Source of the DNA: Betaproteobacteria bacterium
Lineage (GTDB): Bacteria; Pseudomonadota; Gammaproteobacteria; Burkholderiales; Rhodocyclaceae
Direction: 5' to 3'
Length of the DNA: 64,000 nt
Assembly (NCBI GenBank): GCA_016720065.1
Contig: JADJXY010000002.1
Location: 2,803,001-2,867,000, forward strand
In this document: piece by piece, positions 45,127-55,191 of the stretch
How positions within the stretch are numbered: the first letter of the stretch is position 1
Layout of the letters: the number at the start of each line of letters is the position of its first letter
Translations under genes and position numbers: made by a program
Notes under the pieces: generated by a model
The model's input: only the letters and a program-made list of their open reading frames with translations
Database searches by the model: none
Told to the model about the DNA's origin: nothing

Positions 45127-48100
45127 TCACTGGGGTTGCGGATCGGCCTCGGCAGGGGTCGGGGCCGGCGTCAGCCAGCGTTGCAGGGCCTCGGCGTTGA
45201 GGGGCGGGCTGAAGTAGTAGCCCTGCGCCAGACGGCAGTCGAGGGCGTCGAGGAAATCCCGTTGTGCCTCGGTTTCAACGCCTTCGGCCAGCACTTCGAG
45301 ATGAAGATTGCGGGCCATGGCGACGATGGTGCGGACGATTTCCTCGTCCGCCCCCTCTCCCGGAACATCGCGCACGAAGCTGCGGTCGATCTTGAGCTTA
45401 TCCACCCGGAAGCGCTTGAGGTAGGCCAGCGACGAGTAGCCGGTGCCGAAGTCGTCGATGGCCAGGCGCAGCCCCAGGGCCTTGAGCGCCACCAGCCGGG
45501 ATTCGGCCTCGTCCCCCAGGGCGACCAGGGCGTTCTCGGTAATTTCGAGCTCCAGCACGGCGGCGGGCAGGCCGGTTTCGGCCAGGGCGGCCGCAACCTC
45601 ATCCACCAGGCAGGGATTGCGCAACTGCACGGGCGAGAGATTGACCGCCAGGGTATCCAGGGCATAACCCGCCTTGCGCCAGGCACTGACCTGGGCGCAG
45701 GCCCGGCGCAGCACCCAGCCGCCCAGGGGCATGATGAGACCGGTTTCCTCGGCGTGGGGAATGAAGCGGTCGGGCGGCACCCGCGGCTCGCCGGGGGGTT
45801 GCCAGCGCACCAGGGCCTCGACGCCAACCGTGCGCCGGTCGCAGAGATCGACCAGGGGCTGGTAGTCGAGGGTGAATTCCTCCGCCGTGAGGGCCCGGCG
45901 CAGGGCCGCGTCCAGGGCCAGATGGCGGCTGGCCTCCTGGCCCAGGGCCTCGGTGTAGAAGTGATAGTGGCCGCGGCCGGAATCCTTGACGTGATAGAGG
46001 GCCGCGTCGGCGTAGCGCACCAGTTCGTGGGGATCCCGGCTGTCGGCGGGATACATGCTGATGCCGATGCTGCAGCCGAGATAGACGGACTGGCCGGAAT
46101 CCAGCTCGATGGCGGTGCGCAGGTGATCCACCAGGAGCTGGGCGACGCTGGCCGCATCCTCCGGCGAATTCAGCGCTTCCAGGAGCACGACGAATTCATC
46201 GCCGCCCAGGCGGGCGAGGGTATCGGATTCACGCAGGCGGCTCTTCAGCCGCCGGGCAACCTTTTGCAGGACCTCGTCCCCCACCGGATGCCCGAGGCTG
46301 TCATTGACGTGCTTGAAGCGGTCCAGATCGATGAAGAGCACCGCACCGCCGCGGCCGCTGCGTTCGCCGTGGGCCACGGCATGCTCGATGCGCGACAGGA
46401 GCAGAAGCCGATTGGGCAGGCTGGTGAGGACGTCATGGTGGGCCAGGAATTCCATCTCCGCCTCGGATTCCTTGATGCGCGAGATGTCGGTAAAGACGCC
46501 GACGTAACTGGTGGGTTCACCCTTTTCGTCGAAAACGGTGCTGATGGTCAGCCACTCGGGGTACACGGAGCCATCCTTGCGCCGATTCCACAGCTCGCCC
46601 TGCCAGCTTCCGGTCTCGGCCAGGGAATGCCACATGGCCTGATAGAAGGCCGCGTCGTGGTGGGTGGATTTGAGCAGGCTGTTGCTGCGGCCCTGGGCCT
46701 CGGCCGCGCTGTAACCGGTAATGGCGGTGAAGGCCGGATTGACCGCCACGATGGTGCCCTTGAGATCGGTGAGGACGATGCCCTCCCGGGTGTTGCGGAA
46801 AATCGCCTCGGCCCGCCGCAAGCCCTCCTCGGCCCGCTTGCGCTCGGTGATGTCGCGGGTGACGCCGAGAAGCCCGGTGCAGCATCCCGCCTCGTCACGC
46901 AACGGGGCCATGTGGGTCTCCATCCAGCGGGGAGTGCCCTTCAGGCCGGTGATCTCGAATTCCAGGCGGCCGCTCTCGCCCTCGGCCACTTTCCCGGCCA
47001 GGGCCGCAAAGGCGGGCCGGTACGGCGCCTGCACCAGTCGGGTCACGTCGAAGCCGCGCACCTGCTCCAGGGATTCGGCCTCGATCATGGCCAGCCCGGC
47101 CCGGTTCATGGACTCCAGGCGACCGTCCAGGGTCAGCACCTTCACGCATTCCGGCTCGGCGTCGATGATGGCGTGCAAGCGGGCCTCGCTCTCCCGCAGC
47201 CGGCCGGCACTTTCCTCCAGCGCCCTCTGCTGGCGTTTCTTTTCGGTGATGTCGCGGGAGGCGCAGTAGGCCAGGTTGCGACCGTCCAGGTGAAAGAAGG
47301 TGACGCTGATTTCCACGTCCTGCAGGCTGCCGTCCCGGCGCCGGTGGATGGTCTCGATGGTGACGTCGGTCCCGGCGGCAAAATTGCGCGGCAGGATGTC
47401 GTTCAGCAGGGTGTCGGCGTCGAACTGGGCGTTCCAGTCCGTCACGTTCATGGACGCCACTTCCTCCGGGGTCCGGTCCAGCATGGCGGCAAACTGGCGA
47501 TTGGCCTCCACCACCCGCCCCTGCTCGTCGAGGATGGTGATGCCGTCGCTGGCGCTCTCCAGAAACATGCGGTTGCGCGCCGCCTCGGCGACCACGCGCT
47601 CGACCAGGCGCAGGAGCAGCACGGCCGCCACGACGGAGAAGAGGGCGAAGGCACCGACCAGCAGCCCGGTGCGGCGGACTTCCTCCTGCCACGATCCCAG
47701 GTAGTCCTGCGCCGCCACGCCGACGGTGACCATCAAGGGCGCCCGGTCGAGCCGGCGCAGGGTGGTGACCCGCTCCAGGCCATCCACCGCCACCCGCGAG
47801 CGATAGGTGGCTTCGGTCACGCCGGATTCCGCCAGGCGGCGCAGTTCCGGCGATACGACGGTGTTCCCCGGCTGACTGGTTTCCGCCGCGCCCGTATCGG
47901 GATGGCGGGCGAGAAAGCCGAGGTCGGCGGTGCGCAGGGTGATGATGCCGCGGGGCCCCGCGTCGAAGGCGGTGAACAGGCGGGCGACTTCGCCCAGGGG
48001 AACCGAGCCGTAGGCGATGCCGGCGAAGCGACCGGCAGAATCCTCGTAGCGGCGGGAAAAGGTGATTACCCAGCGCCCCAGGATGCGTCCGAAGATGGGC

Positions 48101-48546
48101 TGCGACATGACCAGGCCGGCTTTGGCATCCGCCGCCAGGGTCTGGAAATAGGGGCGGTCCGCCAGATTGACCGGATGGGCTGCATCCACCCCCGGACCGT
48201 GGATCACCCGGCCGGCGGCGTCCGTGACGCGGATTCCCGCCGCCACCGGAACCCGCTCCGCATGGCGGCGCAGCAGGGCATCGACTGCGGGTCCGTCCAG
48301 GCCGCCGGAAGCCTCTTGGTGCTCCAGCTCATCCGTGATGGCCAGCAGGCTGTGATCGATGCGGTCCACGGCGCTGGTCACCGCCTGATCGATGGCCAGG
48401 GCCAGGGTCTGCGAACGGGCCTCAGCCCGTTGCTCGTACAACTGCCGGCTCTGGCCGACGAACCAGCCGGCCAGGGCAACCATGATGGCGTTGGCGATCA
48501 GGCAGCCGAAAATGACGAGCAATCGATGACGGTCTACGGGCAGCAC
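45127..48546 (-). CDS. Membrane PAS-GGDEF-EAL cyclic-di-GMP protein
   Basis: 1,139 residues. An N-terminal TM, a Cache-like periplasmic sensor (about 30-285) and a second TM precede three PAS/PAC units (about 320-690). The GGDEF domain has an intact LARLGGDEF near residue 781 and an RxxD inhibitory site (RESD) five residues before. The EAL domain has VEALVRW near 909, EITENA, IDDFGTGYSSL and DKLKIDRSFV. All key catalytic residues are present, so it could both make and degrade cyclic-di-GMP. Its ligand is unknown. Confidence 0.95.
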   Translation of the reverse strand: MLPVDRHRLLVIFGCLIANAIMVALAGWFVGQSRQLYEQRAEARSQTLALAIDQAVTSAVDRIDHSLLAITDELEHQEASGGLDGPAVDALLRRHAERVPVAAGIRVTDAAGRVIHGPGVDAAHPVNLADRPYFQTLAADAKAGLVMSQPIFGRILGRWVITFSRRYEDSAGRFAGIAYGSVPLGEVARLFTAFDAGPRGIITLRTADLGFLARHPDTGAAETSQPGNTVVSPELRRLAESGVTEATYRSRVAVDGLERVTTLRRLDRAPLMVTVGVAAQDYLGSWQEEVRRTGLLVGAFALFSVVAAVLLLRLVERVVAEAARNRMFLESASDGITILDEQGRVVEANRQFAAMLDRTPEEVASMNVTDWNAQFDADTLLNDILPRNFAAGTDVTIETIHRRRDGSLQDVEISVTFFHLDGRNLAYCASRDITEKKRQQRALEESAGRLRESEARLHAIIDAEPECVKVLTLDGRLESMNRAGLAMIEAESLEQVRGFDVTRLVQAPYRPAFAALAGKVAEGESGRLEFEITGLKGTPRWMETHMAPLRDEAGCCTGLLGVTRDITERKRAEEGLRRAEAIFRNTREGIVLTDLKGTIVAVNPAFTAITGYSAAEAQGRSNSLLKSTHHDAAFYQAMWHSLAETGSWQGELWNRRKDGSVYPEWLTISTVFDEKGEPTSYVGVFTDISRIKESEAEMEFLAHHDVLTSLPNRLLLLSRIEHAVAHGERSGRGGAVLFIDLDRFKHVNDSLGHPVGDEVLQKVARRLKSRLRESDTLARLGGDEFVVLLEALNSPEDAASVAQLLVDHLRTAIELDSGQSVYLGCSIGISMYPADSRDPHELVRYADAALYHVKDSGRGHYHFYTEALGQEASRHLALDAALRRALTAEEFTLDYQPLVDLCDRRTVGVEALVRWQPPGEPRVPPDRFIPHAEETGLIMPLGGWVLRRACAQVSAWRKAGYALDTLAVNLSPVQLRNPCLVDEVAAALAETGLPAAVLELEITENALVALGDEAESRLVALKALGLRLAIDDFGTGYSSLAYLKRFRVDKLKIDRSFVRDVPGEGADEEIVRTIVAMARNLHLEVLAEGVETEAQRDFLDALDCRLAQGYYFSPPLNAEALQRWLTPAPTPAEADPQPQ

Positions 48547-48662
48547 ATCCCGACCCCCGAAAAGGCTATTACTTTCATCATAGACGCTTTTTCATGGCGA
48601 CGGTTCATGAGGGCCAGCGCAAGCCTCGGATAGAATGACTTTCCGCGTCACCCCCCGTACCC

Positions 48663-49601
48663 ATGCCCTCTCCGCCTCCCGCCTCGCCTGCCCTGGAAGT
48701 CGCCCACCTCAGCAAGCGCTTCGCGACGACCCGGGTGGTAGACGATCTCTCCTTCCGGGTCGCAGGGGGCAGCTGTTTCGGCCTGCTGGGCCCCAACGGG
48801 GCGGGCAAGACGACGACGCTGCGCCTGTGCCTGGGACTCGCGACGCCGGACGGCGGCAGCATCCACCTGGGCGGGCACTCGATTCCCGCCGCCGCCGCTA
48901 CGGCCCGGGCCCGGGTCGGCGTGGTGCCCCAGTTCGACAATCTCGATCCGGATTTCACCGCGGCCGAGAATCTGCTCGTCTTCGGCCGCTACTTCGCCCT
49001 AGACGACGCGACGATCCGCGCTCGCATTCCCGGTCTGCTCGAATTCGCGGGCCTTTCCGGCAAGGCCGATGCCCGCATCGCCACCCTGTCCGGCGGCATG
49101 AAGCGCCGCCTGACCCTGGCCCGCGCGCTGGTGAATGACCCGGACATCGTCTTCCTCGACGAGCCCACCACCGGACTCGATCCCCAGGCACGCCACCTCA
49201 TCTGGCAGCGCCTCAAAGAGCTCAAGTCCCGCGGCAAGACGCTCATCCTCACCACCCACTTCATGGACGAGGCGGAGCGCCTGTGCGACCGCCTGCTCAT
49301 CCTGGACCGGGGCCGCGCCATCGCAGAGGGCAGCCCGCGGGATCTCATCGAGGCCCGGGTCGAGCCGCAGGTGATCGAAGTCTACGACGAGGCGGGGGGC
49401 GACCTCGACCGCTTCGTCGCCGCCCACCGGCCTCTGGCCGGCAGGGTCGAGACCAGCGGCGAAACGGCTTTCTTTTACTGCCGCGATGCGCAGGCCCTGC
49501 TCGCCGCCCTGGCGGGGCGGGCAGGACTGCGCTACATCCACCGCGCCGCCAATCTGGAAGACGTGTTCATCCAATTGACCGGGCGGGAGTTGCGCGATTG
49601 A
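48663..49601 (+). CDS. ABC transporter ATP-binding protein, NodI type
   Basis: A 312-residue ATPase with Walker A GPNGAGKTTT, signature LSGGMKRRL and Walker B VFLDEPTTGLD, plus a C-terminal extension typical of NodI/DrrA exporters. It probably energises the permease encoded 29 bases downstream. The transported compound is unknown; NodIJ-type pairs are common in betaproteobacteria without nodulation. Confidence 0.92.
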   Translation: MPSPPPASPALEVAHLSKRFATTRVVDDLSFRVAGGSCFGLLGPNGAGKTTTLRLCLGLATPDGGSIHLGGHSIPAAAATARARVGVVPQFDNLDPDFTAAENLLVFGRYFALDDATIRARIPGLLEFAGLSGKADARIATLSGGMKRRLTLARALVNDPDIVFLDEPTTGLDPQARHLIWQRLKELKSRGKTLILTTHFMDEAERLCDRLLILDRGRAIAEGSPRDLIEARVEPQVIEVYDEAGGDLDRFVAAHRPLAGRVETSGETAFFYCRDAQALLAALAGRAGLRYIHRAANLEDVFIQLTGRELRD

Positions 49602-49630
49602 TTCCTTCGCCGAATTCGCGGAGCGCCCCC

Positions 49631-50398
49631 ATGAACCTCACCTCCCTGATTGGCTGGCTTCCCGTCTGGCGGCGCAACTTCCTGGTCTGGAGGAAGCTGG
49701 CCATCCCGTCGATCCTGGGCAATCTGGCCGACCCGCTGATCTATATGCTCGGCCTCGGCTACGGCCTGGGCGCCCTGCTGCCGCCCCTCGACGGGCAGCC
49801 CTACGTCGCCTTCCTGGCCGCCGGCACGGTGTGCGCCTCGACCATGAACGCCGCCACCTTCGAGGCGCTGTATTCGGCCTTTTCGCGCATGCACGTGCAG
49901 AAGACCTGGGACGGCATCCTCAACACGCCGCGCAGCCTGGCCGACGTGGTGGCCGGAGAACTGTTCTGGGCGGCGACCAAATCGCTCTTTTCCGGCGCGG
50001 CTATCCTGGCCGTCGTCGCGGCCCTGGGACTGGCCCACGGCTGGATCGCCCTGTGGGCGCTGCCGGCGGTCGTCCTCACCGGCCTGGCCTTCGCCGCTCT
50101 GGGGCTGATCTGGAACGCCCTGGCGCCGTCCTACGATTTCTTCATGTATTACTTCACCCTCTTCATCACGCCCATGACCCTCATTTCCGGGGTCTTCTTT
50201 CCTGCCGATCAGTTGCCCGGCTGGCTGACGGCCATCGGCACGGCGCTGCCCCTGGCCCAGGGGGTCGCCCTGGTGCGCCCCCTGCTCGCCGGGCAGGCGC
50301 CGCCGGACGCCCTGCTCCACGCCATGATCCTGCTGGCCACCGCAGGGCTCGCCTTCGTCATCGCCCTCAAGCTCACCCGCCGCAGGCTCCTCAAGTAG
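49631..50398 (+). CDS. ABC-2 type transporter permease, NodJ type
   Basis: A 255-residue permease with six TM segments and the ABC-2 signature region (FFMYYFTLFITPMTLISGVF then FPADQLPGW). It pairs with the ATPase gene upstream, giving an export system. The ATG at 49631 matches the family start. CutA begins 9 bases downstream. Confidence 0.92.
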   Translation: MNLTSLIGWLPVWRRNFLVWRKLAIPSILGNLADPLIYMLGLGYGLGALLPPLDGQPYVAFLAAGTVCASTMNAATFEALYSAFSRMHVQKTWDGILNTPRSLADVVAGELFWAATKSLFSGAAILAVVAALGLAHGWIALWALPAVVLTGLAFAALGLIWNALAPSYDFFMYYFTLFITPMTLISGVFFPADQLPGWLTAIGTALPLAQGVALVRPLLAGQAPPDALLHAMILLATAGLAFVIALKLTRRRLLK

Positions 50399-50407
50399 AA
50401 TTCCGCG

Positions 50408-50728
50408 ATGCAGAACCTTGTCGTCCTGACCAATTGCCCCGATAGGGACAGCGCCGCCGCCATCGCCCGGGAAATCGTCGAGGCGCGCCTCGCCGCCTGC
50501 GTCAATATCCTCGCCCCCTGCCACAGCATCTACCGCTGGCAGGGCCGCGTAGACGAGGCAGAGGAGGTGCCCATGCTCATCAAGACCACCGCTGCCCGCT
50601 ATCCGGCCCTGGAAGAGGCCCTGCGTCGACTGCATCCCTACGAGGTCCCCGAAATCATTGCCCTGCCCATTGCCTCCGGTTTGCCGGCCTATCTGAACTG
50701 GCTGGCGGCGGAGACCGTCGAATCATGA
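50408..50728 (+). CDS. cutA: Divalent cation tolerance protein CutA
   Basis: A 106-residue CutA. Motifs are LTNCPDRDSAAAIAREIVEA, LAACVNILAPCHSIYRWQG and LHPYEVPEIIALPI. The trimeric protein is linked to copper/divalent-metal tolerance, mechanism unclear. It overlaps dsbD by 4 bases; cutA-dsbD adjacency is common in Proteobacteria. Confidence 0.95.
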   Translation: MQNLVVLTNCPDRDSAAAIAREIVEARLAACVNILAPCHSIYRWQGRVDEAEEVPMLIKTTAARYPALEEALRRLHPYEVPEIIALPIASGLPAYLNWLAAETVES

Positions 50729-52479
50729 TGCTGCGTCTATTGCTCCTCCTGCTGGCCTTCCTGGCGCTGCCCGCGACGGGTGAGGAATTCCTCGACCCCG
50801 CCGTAGCCTTCAAGCCCAGCGTGCGCGCCGTGGATGGCCGCACGATCGAGGTCGAATTCCACATCGCCCCGGGCTACTACCTCTACCGCGACAAGTTCCG
50901 CTTCAGCGTCGAGGACGATGCCGCCCGCACCGGCACGCCGGTCTTCCCCCCAGGCAAGGAGAAGGAAGACGAGACCTTCGGCCGCATGGTGGTCTATTAC
51001 GACGCCGTGGCTGTCACCGTGCCGGTGGAACGCAGTTCCCCCGGCGAGCTCCCCCTGCGCCTCAAGGTCACCTCCCAGGGCTGCGCCGACGCGGGGGTGT
51101 GCTATCCGCCCCAAAGCCACATCCTGGCGGTCACCCTGCCGTCTCCGGACGCGCCGCCGGCCCCCAAGTCCGCCGCCGGCAGCGAAACCGGCCGCATCGC
51201 CCAGGCCCTCAAGCACGCGGGTTTCTGGGGCAACCTGGCCTTTTTCTTCGTGGCCGGCCTGGGCTTGGCGCTGACGCCCTGCGTCTTCCCCATGATTCCC
51301 ATCCTGTCCGGCATCATCGCCGGTCAGGGGCATCGGGCCAGTCACGCCCGGGGCTTCGCCCTTTCGCTGGCTTACGTCCTGGGCATGGCACTGACCTACG
51401 CCGCCGCGGGGGTCGCCGCCGGCCTCAGCGGCACCCTGATCTCCAGCGCCCTGCAGAATCCCTGGGTGCTGGGCAGCTTCGCCGCCGTTTTTGTGGTGCT
51501 TTCGCTGTCCATGTTCGGCTTCTACGAACTGCAATTGCCCACCGCCCTGCAAAGCAAGCTGTCGCAGGAGGCGGGCCACCTCCAGGGCGGCCGCGGGGTC
51601 GGCGTGTTTTTGATGGGCGCCCTGTCCGCTCTCATCGTCGGCCCCTGTGTTGCGGCTCCCCTGGCCGGGGCGCTGCTCTACATCGGCCAGACCGGCGACG
51701 CCGTCCTGGGCGGCGCGGCACTTTTCGTCATGGCCCTGGGCATGGGGGTTCCGCTCATCGCTGTCGGGCTGTCCGCCGGCAGCCTGCTGCCCCGCACCGG
51801 CCCCTGGATGGAGGCGGTGAAGAAGGCCTTCGGCGTCGTTCTGCTGGCCACTGCCGTCTGGCTGGTGGGCCCGGTCATCCCCGCAGCCGCGCAGATGCTG
51901 GCCTGGGCCGTGCTGCTCATCATTCCGGCCATCTTCCTGCACGCCCTCGACCCGCTGCCGCCGACGGCCAAGGGCTGGCAGCGCTTCTGGAAGGGCATCG
52001 GCATCGTCATGCTGCTCACCGGCGCGGCGCTGCTGGTCGGAGCCCTGGCCGGCGGGCGTGACCCCCTGCAGCCCCTGGCCAGCCTGCGCGGTCAGGCGGT
52101 GGCGGCGGAAACACCCCACCTGCCGTTCCAGCGGGTCGCCACCGTGGACGAGCTTGACGCCCGCCTCAAGGCTGCCGCAAAACCTGTGATGCTCGATTTT
52201 TATGCCGACTGGTGCGTCTCATGCAAGGAGATGGAACGCTTCACCTTCGCCGATGCGGGAGTGCGGGAGCGGCTGAAGGGTTTCGAACTGCTGCAGGCCG
52301 ACGTGACGGCCAATTCCGACGCCGACAAGGCGCTGCTGGCCCGTTTCGGGCTGTTCGGTCCACCGGGAATCATCTTCTTCGACCCCGCCGGCCGCGAACT
52401 GGCCAACCTGCGGGTCGTGGGCTACAAGGACGCGGCGGCCTTCGCCGCCGTCGTCGATCAGGCCCGACGGGGCGGCTGA
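50725..52479 (+). CDS. dsbD: Thiol:disulfide interchange protein DsbD
   Basis: 584 residues in three parts. After a signal peptide, the N-terminal periplasmic domain holds CADAGVCYPPQ. An eight-TM core has the Cys pair in LTPCVFPMIPIL and GPCVAAPLAG. A C-terminal thioredoxin domain has WCVSC (C497, C500). It carries electrons from cytoplasmic thioredoxin to the periplasm, supporting disulfide isomerisation and cytochrome c maturation. It is translationally coupled to cutA. Confidence 0.95.
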   Translation: MMLRLLLLLLAFLALPATGEEFLDPAVAFKPSVRAVDGRTIEVEFHIAPGYYLYRDKFRFSVEDDAARTGTPVFPPGKEKEDETFGRMVVYYDAVAVTVPVERSSPGELPLRLKVTSQGCADAGVCYPPQSHILAVTLPSPDAPPAPKSAAGSETGRIAQALKHAGFWGNLAFFFVAGLGLALTPCVFPMIPILSGIIAGQGHRASHARGFALSLAYVLGMALTYAAAGVAAGLSGTLISSALQNPWVLGSFAAVFVVLSLSMFGFYELQLPTALQSKLSQEAGHLQGGRGVGVFLMGALSALIVGPCVAAPLAGALLYIGQTGDAVLGGAALFVMALGMGVPLIAVGLSAGSLLPRTGPWMEAVKKAFGVVLLATAVWLVGPVIPAAAQMLAWAVLLIIPAIFLHALDPLPPTAKGWQRFWKGIGIVMLLTGAALLVGALAGGRDPLQPLASLRGQAVAAETPHLPFQRVATVDELDARLKAAAKPVMLDFYADWCVSCKEMERFTFADAGVRERLKGFELLQADVTANSDADKALLARFGLFGPPGIIFFDPAGRELANLRVVGYKDAAAFAAVVDQARRGG

Positions 52480-52495
52480 TCCGCCCCACCAGCGC

Positions 52496-53323
52496 TTACT
52501 TGTGCTTGGCGTCGATTTCGTAGACGTTCTTCTGCACCAGACGCTGCACCAGGGTATCGAGAGTCAGGCCCCCTGAAGCCCCCTGCTTGAAGCCCAGGAC
52601 CGAGGTGGACTTGGCGCCCAGCTCCATTTTTTCCTCGCTGTAGCCGGTGGCCACCTGCTCGGTGGTGTTGGCGTTGATGAGCTTGTAGCGCATGCCGATG
52701 ATCCACACCCCGGTGGATTCCTCGGTCTTCACCGATCCTACCGCCACCCCGGCGGCGGCCGATCCGCGGGAACCCCCGGCGATGGCGACGACGGACCCCA
52801 GGGCCGCACCGTCGAAGCCCTGGGTGGCCTGGGCCACGGGTTCCGCCTTCAGGATGTCGAATTTCAGAATCCACTTGGTGGTCTTGAATTTGCCCTTCTG
52901 CAGCACCTTGCGCGCGGCCTGAGGGTTGCCCATGGTGTAGGCCAGGGTGAATTCGTTGAGCAGGGGGCCCAGGTCGGCCCGCTCCAGCACCTTGAAGTTA
53001 GCTTTGCCGAGTTCGAGTTCGGCGTAGTCGGCGATGTTGTTGGGGCCGAATTTCTGGGTGAAGGAGGCGTTGCTGCTCTTGATTTCCCCCGGGATGACGA
53101 TGATCGTCGGCCCCTTCTTGTGGGCATTGCTGTATTCGATGGGTTTGTACATGGCCTTGTCGGCCATGGCGTTGGCCTGCTGCGAAGTGCTGCTGCCCGC
53201 AGTGGGGGAGGGGTTGTTGGCGTCGGCGGGGTTGCTGCTGCCAGTGGTCTGACAGGCGGCTAGGGCGACGACGGAACCGAGGACGCACAGGGCGCGGCAA
53301 AGGGGGGTCTTGACGAAAGGCAT
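52496..53323 (-). CDS. CsgG/HfaB-like lipoprotein
   Basis: A 275-residue lipoprotein; the signal peptide ends in the lipobox LAAC (residue 24 region). The body has CsgG-like features: DYAELELGKANFKVLERADL then GPLLNEF, a Gly/Ala-rich membrane-inserting stretch, and a C-terminal conserved VQRLVQKNVYEID. CsgG proteins form outer-membrane export pores; no curli genes are here, so its role is open. The ATG at 53323 starts the signal peptide. It converges with dsbD. Confidence 0.72.
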   Translation of the reverse strand: MPFVKTPLCRALCVLGSVVALAACQTTGSSNPADANNPSPTAGSSTSQQANAMADKAMYKPIEYSNAHKKGPTIIVIPGEIKSSNASFTQKFGPNNIADYAELELGKANFKVLERADLGPLLNEFTLAYTMGNPQAARKVLQKGKFKTTKWILKFDILKAEPVAQATQGFDGAALGSVVAIAGGSRGSAAAGVAVGSVKTEESTGVWIIGMRYKLINANTTEQVATGYSEEKMELGAKSTSVLGFKQGASGGLTLDTLVQRLVQKNVYEIDAKHK

Positions 53324-53397
53324 GATGATTTCCCTGGGATTTGACTCGTTGAAGGGCTGATTCTGAATGAATGGCCCCCCCTGGGCAAGGACCGATT

Positions 53398-54171
53398 TCA
53401 CACGAAGGTATCCCAGGCGAAACGGGCGATGAGGGCTCCGGCGACGACGAGAAAAGCCCGCCGCACGAAGGCACTGCCGTGGCGCAGGGCAAGGCGGGAA
53501 CCGAGCAGGGAACCGGCGCCGTTGCACAAGGCCATGGCCAGGGCCAGCAAGGGAATCCACTGGCCGTGGGGTACGAAGTAGGCCAGGGCGGCGAGGTTGG
53601 TGGCCACGTTAACGACCTTGGCCGCGGCCGAGGCGTGCAGGAAATCGAATCCGAAGCCGCGCACGAAGAGAAAGATGAGGAAACTGCCCGTCCCGGGTCC
53701 GAAAAATCCGTCGTAGAAGCCGATGACTGCGCCGAGGGCGCCCGCCAGAGCGATCTCCCGGGCGCCCCGGTGGGCCGGCTGGTGGATTTCGCCCAGCTGC
53801 GGCCGGCGCCACACGTGAAATGCCGTGGCCACCAGCAGCACGAGGATCAGGGGCCGCAGGGCTTCCCGGGGCAACCAGGCCACCGCCATCGCCCCCAGGT
53901 AGGAAAAGGCGAAGGCGACGGCCGCCGCCGGCAGGACGGTGCGCCAGGGCATGACGATACGGCGGGCGTAGCGCCAGGCGGCGCCGGAAGTGCCCACCAC
54001 GCTGGCCCCCTTGTTGGTGCCGAACAGGGTTGCCGGCGCCTCGCCGGGAAGGGCGGCGAACAGGGCGGGAATCTGGATCAGTCCGCCGCCACCCACGACC
54101 GCATCCACCGCCCCGGCCAGGAATGCGGCCGGCAGCAGGAAGAGGAGCGGGGCGAGGGGGAATTCGGGCAT
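53398..54171 (-). CDS. TSUP-family (TauE/SafE) membrane transporter
   Basis: A 257-residue permease with about eight TM segments in two halves and the family motifs VVGGGGLIQIP and GFYDGFFGPGTGSFL. TSUP members move sulfur-containing organic or sulfite anions; substrate unknown here. It stands alone, 74 bases before the lipoprotein gene. The 255 bases upstream, up to the YrbE gene, hold nothing recognisable. Confidence 0.92.
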   Translation of the reverse strand: MPEFPLAPLLFLLPAAFLAGAVDAVVGGGGLIQIPALFAALPGEAPATLFGTNKGASVVGTSGAAWRYARRIVMPWRTVLPAAAVAFAFSYLGAMAVAWLPREALRPLILVLLVATAFHVWRRPQLGEIHQPAHRGAREIALAGALGAVIGFYDGFFGPGTGSFLIFLFVRGFGFDFLHASAAAKVVNVATNLAALAYFVPHGQWIPLLALAMALCNGAGSLLGSRLALRHGSAFVRRAFLVVAGALIARFAWDTFV

Positions 54172-54426
54172 GGGCGGAGGGATGGGCTGCGCGATCCACC
54201 GGGGGCCGCCCAGGGCTGTATTATCCTGAAAACCTCAGCCGACCGCTTTTCGCTGCCCCGAACGCCATGTGCCCCGGACCTCTGCGCCAATCCAAATCGC
54301 TCGCCCTCAGGGCGACTGCGCTCCGTGGGCGCTGGCCGGGATGCCTGACCTGCGCTTTGTCGACGCGCCACTGAGGAACGGACCATCAGCGCCAGCCCGC
54401 GCACGACACCCGATCGCTCCACGGCC

Positions 54427-55182
54427 ATGCACCCGACGCAATCCGCTACCGACCACTCCGGAGTCGCCCACTGGCTGCGGCGGCAAGCGCGCATCCAGCG
54501 TTTCGCCGGGCTGACCCTGGCCGCTTCGATCACCCCGGGGGCCTACGACGCGGCCACCCGGGGGGCCGTCGCCCAGGCCCTGTGCGCCGCGGCCTGGCAG
54601 ACCCTGCCCGGCTACTTTCTCGCCAGCATCCTGCTGGGGGGCGTGCTCACCCACGTCTTCGCGGTGACGGCAGCGAGCTACGGCCTCTCGCATCTGGCCC
54701 TGGAAGCGGTGGTCCGGCTTTACGTCATGGAACTGCTTCCCTTGGCTGCGGCGCTCTTCGTGGCCCTGCGGGCCATCCCCGCCACCCTGCTGCGCCTGCT
54801 CAGAACGCTCCCCACACCGGCCCGCCAGCCCACAGGAGAAGTGGTCGCTTACTTTGTCGGAAACTTCCTGGCAGTATGGGTTCTCGCCATCGTCAGCAGC
54901 GTGGCTACCCTGGTCGTCGCTTACCCGGTCCTGCACGGGGCGACCTTCTGGGCTCTGGAGGGCTACGCCCGGGTGGTGGGGCAGGTCTTCTCTCCTCTGG
55001 CCGCGGCGGGCCTGGCGATCAAGTTGCTTTTCTTTTCCGGGGCCGTCGCCCTTTCGCCCCTGGCCCTGCTGTCGGATACCGCCCCGCTGGAACGCGGCGC
55101 AGCCGAGGTGCGGGCCATCGCCCGCCTGCTGCTTTTCCTGGTGCTCATCGAAGGCTGTTCCCTGGCGCTGAGAATCAATTAG
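54427..55182 (+). CDS. MlaE/YrbE-type lipid ABC permease
   Basis: A 251-residue MlaE-fold permease with five to six TM segments, including GYFLASILLGGVLTHVFAVT and ELLPLAAALFVALRAIPATL. It matches the YrbE family in length and layout. An MCE-domain gene follows 9 bases later, and the pair should move lipids between membranes. The MlaF-type ATPase that normally completes the transporter is absent from the window. Confidence 0.85.
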   Translation: MHPTQSATDHSGVAHWLRRQARIQRFAGLTLAASITPGAYDAATRGAVAQALCAAAWQTLPGYFLASILLGGVLTHVFAVTAASYGLSHLALEAVVRLYVMELLPLAAALFVALRAIPATLLRLLRTLPTPARQPTGEVVAYFVGNFLAVWVLAIVSSVATLVVAYPVLHGATFWALEGYARVVGQVFSPLAAAGLAIKLLFFSGAVALSPLALLSDTAPLERGAAEVRAIARLLLFLVLIEGCSLALRIN

Positions 55183-55191
55183 CATTGCAGC

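Noticed and set aside
45136..48633. Plus-strand open frame of 1,165 codons opposite the GGDEF/EAL gene
   Set aside because: GC-rich third-position bias leaves the antisense frame open; no domain, and the minus strand is unambiguous.
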